Part shown: positions 57,240-64,000 of the stretch, piece after piece
How the letters are laid out: every line of letters starts with the position of its first letter
Position numbering within the stretch: the stretch's first letter is position 1
Assembly (NCBI RefSeq): GCF_003573695.1
Contig: NC_039367.1
Location: 31,644,442 to 31,708,441 of the forward strand
Source of the DNA: Papaver somniferum
Taxonomy: Eukaryota > Streptophyta > Magnoliopsida > Ranunculales > Papaveraceae
Direction: 5' to 3'
Length of the DNA: 64,000 nt
The notes under the pieces: model-generated
Database searches by the model: none
Seen by the model: only the letters and a program-made list of their open reading frames with translations
Told to the model about the DNA's origin: nothing
Position numbers and translations under genes: made by a program

Positions 57240-59141
57240 GTTCTAAAAGATGAGTTCTAGTTAGCTTTGTTGCTTTCCAATCCGACTGGGACTATACTTA
57301 CCAAGGAGGGTGAAAACTGTGCTACTTGCAAGTTACTGGCTCAGAAGATACAGCAAGGTAAGGTTCTCTGTACGGTGATGCTACTTCCAATGCCTAATGA
57401 AAGTGATTATGAGAATCTTCAAGGATTATTTTATGAGCTGCATCATACTGGAAGCTGGAATTGGGGGTGGTGAACCACAGTCTCTACTCTTGCTGCTGAA
57501 TTATGGTTTGCCTCAAAGGATTGCAGTATCATATCTGGGCTCCGAGAATATTTTCCAGCTTAAATTGAAGAGTTTTCGGTGTGTTCCTTCTGGGTTCCTT
57601 GATTCGCCACAGTGGGTCCTCCTCTTTCACATGTCTTCATCTTTTACTGCTTGTGGTAATTGGTTGGATCGATTTTAACACATATAATAGACCAGTTAAT
57701 GAGAGACCTTCCCAACTGATTAGCACTTTAAGTGCCACAGGTGATTTGGTCGAGTTTTACGAATATCCTCTTGAGGTGATTCTTCTACGTGTTCAAAGTT
57801 ATGTGGTCCAGTTAAGTAAATGTTATTTCTTACAGGAACTACTCAGTGAATGGTCTGCTATTGTTTTGAGGGGTTTGAATGGTGGTGTTTTTGTTCATCT
57901 TCACTTTGATTCTACTTGTTCCGTATTTGATCCAGGAAAGAGGATTGGCGGGTCAGTTTTATTGGATGCTGACACAGGTACGTCTCTTTATGAGCTTATT
58001 ACAAAGGTCCCTTATGATGACTTGTTGCTCGCTACTGTGGGAAAACATGCACATGGAGATATCTCACAACATGCTTTCCTAAAATTCCCGCATATATTCT
58101 TGCTTCTCTTGCCAACTCTCACAAGTACAAGGAGAATTTTTTATAATTGGAGATGGGTTTATAAAGCCAATCAAGCTCAAGTTCGACAAGAGAGTGTTGA
58201 GGTAACTATTTATGTTTGTTGGATTATTTTTCCAACCTCTCTATATTTTCCAGCATGTTGTTGTCAATTTTTGGGGGTTTATAGTGAATCTACATCCTCG
58301 GGGAGGAGGACAAGATTTCGGGTTGAGTCTGATGTACCTCACTTCACACATGTATTATATTGCACACTTTTATGGAAGTGGAAATTTACAACAAATGGGC
58401 GGTCGGTTGTTGAGCTGGGAGTTGAAGTCTCTAGCTTTGAGGCTAAATATTTACTCATGGTAATTCAAGTTTCTCCTGTGTTGGCGTGGCTTGATTAGTT
58501 GAGATGTAAATTCAAATGGTTTTCTGTTGTAACTACTTTAGTAGTTATGTTTTGCTTGGGAAATGTTGACTGCAAAACAGCAAGAGACAAAGGAGGGGGT
58601 CCTGAAGTAATGCAAGCAGACATAATGAACAACCCCCTGGTGGTCACTGTATCTTGTACAAGGTTCTATCATGCAGCACCAGCTGTTATTAACATGACAG
58701 TGGCGGGAATTCATGGTCATACTGGAATTGGTTACGAGATGGCAGCAACATCATTTTCTACTGAAATGAATGCCTTGACCTTTCTCATAATACTCACACA
58801 GGTGGTAAGGTCTTACATTGAAGCTATTGCGCAAGCAAATATTGCAGTGTCATGGGGTGGTGCTTCTGTTCGTGGATTTCTTATTGGAACCTACGGAGAT
58901 AGTGAGCCTGTTCACAAAGCAGTGATCAGTGGACTATTTTGAGCCTAGTGTTGCAGTCTTTCAGGTCCTCAAATGGATTTTTACTGGCGTTATGGTTTTG
59001 GGTCTTGTAGTGCATGCTTTTACAGTCCTTAAAATGATTCATCTATCTCACATCCTTGAGGACAAGGATGTTTTGAAGAAGGGTGGAATGCATGTACCTT
59101 GGGTTGTGTTGGAGTGCCCATATCATATTCGATGGGGGTAG
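57240..59141 (+). pseudogene. Unrecognised coding-like region, probably a broken multi-exon gene
   Basis: Several plus-strand frames look coding in places (for example GENCATCKLLAQKIQQGK, TGSWNWGW followed by an in-frame TGA then TTVSTLAAELWFASKDC, and SEWSAIVLRGLNGGVF beginning after a tttcttacag acceptor near 57834). Splice-like donors follow at about 57976 (cag/gtacgt), 58201 (gag/gtaact) and 58459 (atg/gtaatt). The last frame (58929-59141) has a hydrophobic segment (WIFTGVMVLGLVVHAF) then charged residues, as in the end of a membrane protein. No ATG start is visible at 57267 (TTG). I cannot name the family. Frame changes and the early stop suggest a pseudogene, but a spliced gene with small exons is possible. 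Confidence 0.3.
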
Positions 59142-59349
59142 TTTATTAGTATTTATCTTAGAAGTGAGTGTTTTTATCAATTGTAATGAGCGGGTTAGAT
59201 TAAACATCTGGTGGCATTGTAGTCGTAGATGCTAGGTTAGCCTCTCTAGCTTTATAAGCTAATTGAGTCTGTAAGAAAATAAATCAATGAATTAAGAAAA
59301 TAGAAGAGGAACTCAGTCCAGTGTGGCTGCAGTTGGTTACTTTCATGCT

Positions 59350-60327
59350 TTAGGGTTCTTATTATCTCAGTTCAATAGTTCTTGTTGTGGAATCACTAGG
59401 AAGTCCATGACATCTTCCTATTGTTGTTTTTATGTGACCAAAGGAATTAATGTTCCACTTCACTAAATCATTCTTCACATGACTGAGTTTATTAAACACA
59501 ACAAAAGATGGTGAGCCATTCACTTTGTGAGACCAAGAATTATGAAGAATATCTTTAAACTCGGGATTAAGCTAACAACACTGGAAGAACTTATACGGAA
59601 TGTTAACATTCCTATCATAATGGAAACACTTAACCATTATGTGACTATGGTCAGAACAAATTCTACCTAAGTTGGTGACTCTAGTGTGGGGAAGAGCCGA
59701 AACCCATTTATCATTCATAAAGCTCCTATCCAATTTTTCAAAAATCAAATCCACGGGGTTTTTGAATCTTCGATTACACCAAGTGAATGGATTACCATAA
59801 GAGGATACTTCATTCATATTCATCTTAAGAAGATGTTCTCTAACAAAATTAGGAGGAAAGGAGCATTCAGGATTACCTCCTTGTTTTTCAGAGCTATGTA
59901 AGATGAAATTAAAGTCTCCAACTAATAGCCGAGGGTTGTTGTTATTTTCAAACATATCATTCAGAAAATTTCATTGATTTCTCATGCCAATTGGAGTTAA
60001 AGAGCCATAAATGAAAGAAACAGCACAATTCTTGATTGTAGGCGTAATGCCGCACAATATATGAATCATGTTTAAGGAACAACCTAGGACTTCAATACTC
60101 GAATTTTCAAAATATCCAAAAGCAAGACCACCCGATTTTCCAACAGCAGGAATAAAAGACCAAGCATCAAAAGGCATATGATGTGTGTATTTCCTAACTG
60201 TTTCAACATAAACCATACTTTCAAGCAGACAAACAATATCTAATTTATATTTTCTAACAAGGTTAAATACATGTCTCCATTTTTTATCCGAACAACAGCC
60301 ATTTATGTTCCAACATAAGAACTTCAT
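59350..60327 (-). pseudogene. LINE ORF2, endonuclease domain and start of linker
   Basis: Starts at ATG 60327 (MKFLCWNINGCCSDKKW). It keeps CLLESM (with the catalytic Glu), FIYGSLTPIGMRNQ, LLVGDFNFIL (after a frameshift near 59965), NPFTWCNRR and the final CSDHSHIMV Asp-His pair. After a TAG near 59572 the frame continues as LNPEFKDILHNSW and LVKWNINSFGHI, the LINE linker. Endonuclease residues are kept, but the frameshift and stop make it inactive. Confidence 0.75.
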
Positions 60328-60414
60328 TATTAAGCAAAAACAAAAGCTAGCAGAAATTAGGCGAAATAAACCACACAGATAAGTATTGACAACAAACCAC
60401 TAGAAAAAAAAAAA

Positions 60415-60663
60415 TCAGACAATGAGTATGAGAGCGACAAGTAAAAATCTATACGAAAAACTAGGGAGAGATAAATATTTACTTACTAGATCATGAGTAG
60501 TAGAGGTATCAGCTGCCGTAGATTCTGAATCCAACATCATAAGATCGATTTCCCTTTCAAATTCTTTATCGAAGACGACAGGTTCAGGAGGATGGGAAGC
60601 TAATGGAGTAGGTTCAAGAATAACAGAGTCTCTAAATCCAACATTATGACCAATATCACTCAT
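60415..60663 (-). other. C-terminal scrap of LINE ORF1 or inter-ORF frame
   Basis: An 82-residue acidic frame between ORF1 and ORF2 on the same strand. No domain recognised; probably the ORF1 tail after a frameshift. Confidence 0.3.
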
Positions 60664-60741
60664 AAAGTCATTGCCTGAATAGAGAGACCTAAAGGAATTC
60701 GAGGAGAAATTTATTTCCGATGCTGAGCTAAATATAAAACC

Positions 60742-61977
60742 CTAAGAAGAGACCACAGTCTGAGAGAAGGTGGAGCATGAAGAACACCAGAAAACATTCC
60801 AAGCAGAAGAACCCATACTAGATGATTCCCCTAAACACCCAACATTTAAAGAGACATCTGATGGAGGGGTAAAAGGAGGCAAAGAAGAAACAGGAGACCA
60901 ACGGGGGGTAGGCATGAAAGCAAAAGAAGAAACACCAGCAGAAGAGTTATGAGGGTCAAATTCAAAGTCAGTCCTAGGATTTTTACCTTTTCTATCAAAA
61001 GGGGACAAAAGGGAAGACGGGGGAAAAAAAATAGGACGAGGCGAAGAATGAACAAAATTAGAAGGTTCTCTAATGGTCAAAGCAGAGATCGAAGGAATAA
61101 CAGAGGAGAAAGTGTGAGAAGAGGGAGTTGAGATCATGTTACGTATAACCCCCGAAGGCTGAAGACTAACTGAAAAGGCAGACGACTTGGATTGCGCATG
61201 AGGATTGACAGCAGTAGAACCAACATTAGCAGATCTAGACTCCCTGGAACAAATCCCACCAGCTTGATTCATCCTCAGGTTAGTGACTGCAACATGTGTA
61301 GCTCGAGGAGAGGTAGCAGGAAGTCCTCTAACATAGATTCTTGTCTGAATCTCTCTACATTTTTCTTTATCATGGATAAGCACAAAGCATCTCTTGCAAG
61401 CACGAAAAGGTAGCCTTGGATAAAAATAAGTCATATAAAAAGTCTTACTATTAGTATTGAAAACTACCTTTCTTGTTAAGGGAGAGTTAAGAGGAACCAT
61501 AAGCTTAGCTTCAAAGTTATTTCCAGCTAGGGACTTAGCAGTGACAAAGGTACCAATATGATCCAGAACTTCCCGAGCCTTTCCTCTGTTAACCAAATCA
61601 AAAGGAATTGAAATTTGAACCAGCATAAGTGTAGTTTCCCATACCAGATCAAAAACAGACTCCAGGTTTCCTAATGGTTGCACTGCAAAAAGCTGACCAA
61701 ACAGTAAAGTAGGACGAGTCGCATAAGCAATATCCCTATCTTTGATATTCTTAAACATGACAACAAACAAATTTTGAATACTCATTCCCTGGATATAAGG
61801 TTTAGCAAGCTTGAAATCTGGAGAGGTAATGGTCCAGATTCTGTTGAGATGATGTTTCACCGAGGTTTTTTAATAGCTACGGGAGTTATCGCATAGTAAG
61901 GCAACAAATCTATGAGGAAACTCTTCTACATCCTCATCTAAGTCTAAGACCCTAACTTGGTCAGCAACAAATGCCAT
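60742..61977 (-). pseudogene. LINE ORF1 (DUF4283 / zinc-knuckle protein)
   Basis: Begins at ATG 61977 (MAFVADQVRVLDLDEDVEEF) and continues after an in-frame TAA near 61875 as KTSVKHHLNRIWTI. The DUF4283-type part is followed by a zinc knuckle CKRCFVLIHDKEKC (C-x2-C-x4-H-x4-C) near 61395 and a Ser/Pro-rich C-terminal region. This is the standard ORF1 of plant L1 elements. One early stop prevents full-length translation. Confidence 0.8.
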
Positions 61978-64000
61978 AGCAGAACAACCAGAAAACAGAA
62001 GAAAAGTAAAGAAATATTCAGAAACTCAAGAGGTGCATGGAGAAAAACTTGAGAAACCAGGGCATATATAGAGGTTAACTTAAACCATTGCAATAAATCA
62101 ATCCTTGGAATTGAAAGATGATAGGACTGCCATAATGACAGAAGCATCACGCTCATAAGGAAGTAACTACTAATAGAAGGAAACTGAATAGACAATTATG
62201 CTTATTCTTAAAGCACAGAGGATCAAAAGGTAACTGAAATTGGATTAAAAACCTGCCAAGTGTATGAAATCTTCTGAGGCATCCACCCATTACTAGTGAG
62301 AATTAGTGTACTGATTAAAAAATTCTAATATCCCTTAATATAAAATTATCATATAATGAGGAAATAAGAGGGATACACAACTTTTGATGCTGAGCAGCAG
62401 AACTTTTAATTCCAACAAGAAACCCTAGTAGATTAATGCAAAGAGTGATGCTTACATATCTATCCAACAGTCTTACTATTGTCATCATTAAGAAATGACT
62501 TCACAACATTAAAGCATATTTAACGTCACCATAACATAAAACTTCTAAATTTTATCTCAAGAAGGAGTAAGAAACTTTATTTAAATCAAAAATCATCAAA
62601 TCCCTACACAGAGTAGGATCTCAAAAATCCCACAAATCCTTTGAATGACTATACTTCGTATTTACAAAAGGAAATCAGATATAAGATTCATACACCATAC
62701 CCAAACAACCATCTAAACCCATCTTGTCACATATCTCTTTGATTAATCGAATCTTATGATGTTGTCTCAAGAACCCTATGGTTGCACCTCAATTAACTCA
62801 TGACCTAAGATGAAAAGACAAGAAAAAACTCGTGAAAACAAAACAAATCAGAGGGTTAGATGAAAAGCAATATCAATAAAAAATAATCTTTAGAGAATCA
62901 TGATTGAGAGAAAACCAGAATTACTGAAGAAATTTAAAAAATTTGAAATAAAATTAGGGCATAAATTAAGATCGAAAAACCCTGAAAATAGAAATAAAAT
63001 TAACAATTAGAAGAGTAATAAGAGTACGATTAGAAGCATAACATGAATTTTCTAATGAATCAAAAAGAGAGATTCTGAATTGAGCAGGAGATCGAAGAAG
63101 AAATCAAGGTTGACTAAGTCAACGTCGTATGGAAAATCGTCTTGACTTTCTCCTTTAGTTCAGATGCTCAATAGTTTGGTCAAAATATTTTTTCTGGTTT
63201 TCATAAGAGAAATTTACTAGATGGTCCAAAAACCGGTCGAGTAGTTATGCGATAGTCCAGCGGGAGAAATGGTTTATCCGTCGGTCCAATAAAGTCTTAA
63301 AAAAAATAAAATTACCAGGCTAACCTTTGACAAACATGCGTGTCCGGGAGTCGTACACATATTCGATTTCTCTTCGTTTTTTTTCTATTTTTCAGTTTCT
63401 TCCTTTTCTCTTTAGTGTCAGAGAAAATCTATGTCAGTTTCATCTTCATTTTTCAGAGAAAACGGAATCTAGGTCATTTTAAAATCGAAATCTAGGTCAG
63501 TTTCATCTTAATCTAGAGGTTGACGAATCTGCAAAAGAAAAGAGGGAAAGAAAAACATATTTTCTAAAAACAGCAAAGACAACGTAAGAAGAAAAATAGG
63601 GGGATTAACGTCCATGATGGTAGCACAAAAGAAATTAGGTTTAATTCAACGAGGAAGAAGATGTATAAACAAGTAATTTTTTGATGTATTTTGATATGGT
63701 TGGGTTTGAAATTCTTTTTAGAGTTTGTTAGAGAATTGCTCAGTTGAACCCACCAAGCGTTGGTACGTCAAGTTTGGTTGTCATATTTTAGTGAATCAAA
63801 ACTCATTTAAAGAGTCGCTTGATTATAACTAGAGTCAACTTCGTACAGGTTAGCTTGAAAGTATTAGGATTTGATACTTACAAGTATTACATGAAGACTT
63901 GAAGATGGCGAAGAAGTATGGAGCTACAACGATAACAATCATCCTTCCTCTTGAGGTTAGTAATATTTGACTTAAACTGTTTCATTCCCTAACGTATCTT
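61978..64000. other. Intergenic, no gene confirmed
   Basis: AT-rich; no recognised domain. A possible first exon (ATG 63905, 17 codons, then gag/gttagt) lies at the right edge but cannot be judged without the sequence beyond the window. Confidence 0.4.

Larger units (their letters stand above)
59350..61977 (-). mobile_element. L1-type LINE, minus strand, lacking its 3' half
   Basis: ORF1 and the endonuclease part of ORF2 are present, but sequence homology ends at about 59350 in the linker before the reverse transcriptase. LINE copies normally lose the 5' end, so loss of the 3' half points to deletion or recombination after insertion. No poly(A) tail or duplication is seen at this edge. Confidence 0.7.

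Noticed and set aside
63905..63955. Possible first exon (17 codons then GT donor) at the right edge
   Set aside because: Too short to judge without the sequence beyond the window; no family signal.

Overview
This is a window of a plant nuclear genome, very probably a eudicot. Genes have short GT-AG introns, the DNA is AT-rich (roughly one-third G+C by impression), and the families present are plant-typical: ABCB transporter, F-box/FBA protein, plant mobile domain (PMD), Copia, L1-type LINE, Helitron and MITEs. A Papaveraceae/Ranunculales source is a guess I cannot test. Only two full-length genes look intact: a 7-exon ABCB (MDR/ABCB15-like) transporter at 17311-22087 (+) and an intronless F-box protein at 35980-37281 (-). 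Most of the rest is mobile DNA and gene relics.

Layout. 1-8314: no gene; a Tourist-like MITE candidate (1411-1858) and an eroded LTR element on the minus strand (5262-7790). 8323-16497: a complete-looking 8.2 kb terminal-inverted-repeat element between perfect 8-bp target duplications. It carries a broken PMD gene, a SANT/trihelix-like gene, an OTU-protease-like gene on the other strand, a 210-bp satellite block, and a dense lattice of CCGAWT/AWTCGG hexamers confined to its non-coding parts. I see no transposase in it. 17.1-22.1 kb: the ABCB gene, with related SINE-like insertions in three introns. 23.7-30.9 kb: an F-box pseudogene split by a 6.25 kb L1-type LINE, itself hit by a 739-bp hAT-like element. 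30.9-35.4 kb: a palindrome-rich MITE, two out-of-order scraps of an ABCB paralogue, a RING remnant, an RNase H remnant and a decayed importin (transportin-3/MOS14-like) gene. 36-37.3 kb: the F-box gene. 38-41 kb: a second, diverged PMD gene plus SANT-like ORF pair. 41.5-57.2 kb: gene-poor mobile DNA, with a Helitron 3' end (43249-43281), a Copia-type element with identical-length 457-bp LTRs (46034-52346) and a Helitron-like 5' end near 57194. 57.2-59.1 kb: unrecognised coding-like sequence. 59.3-62 kb: a second LINE, minus strand, missing its 3' half. 62-64 kb: nothing clear.

The genes do not form a pathway. The main interest is the PMD element: PMD and SANT-like genes occur together twice in this window, and in the first copy sit inside clear transposon ends with a repeated short motif that could be a binding site for an element-encoded protein. 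That functional reading is inference.
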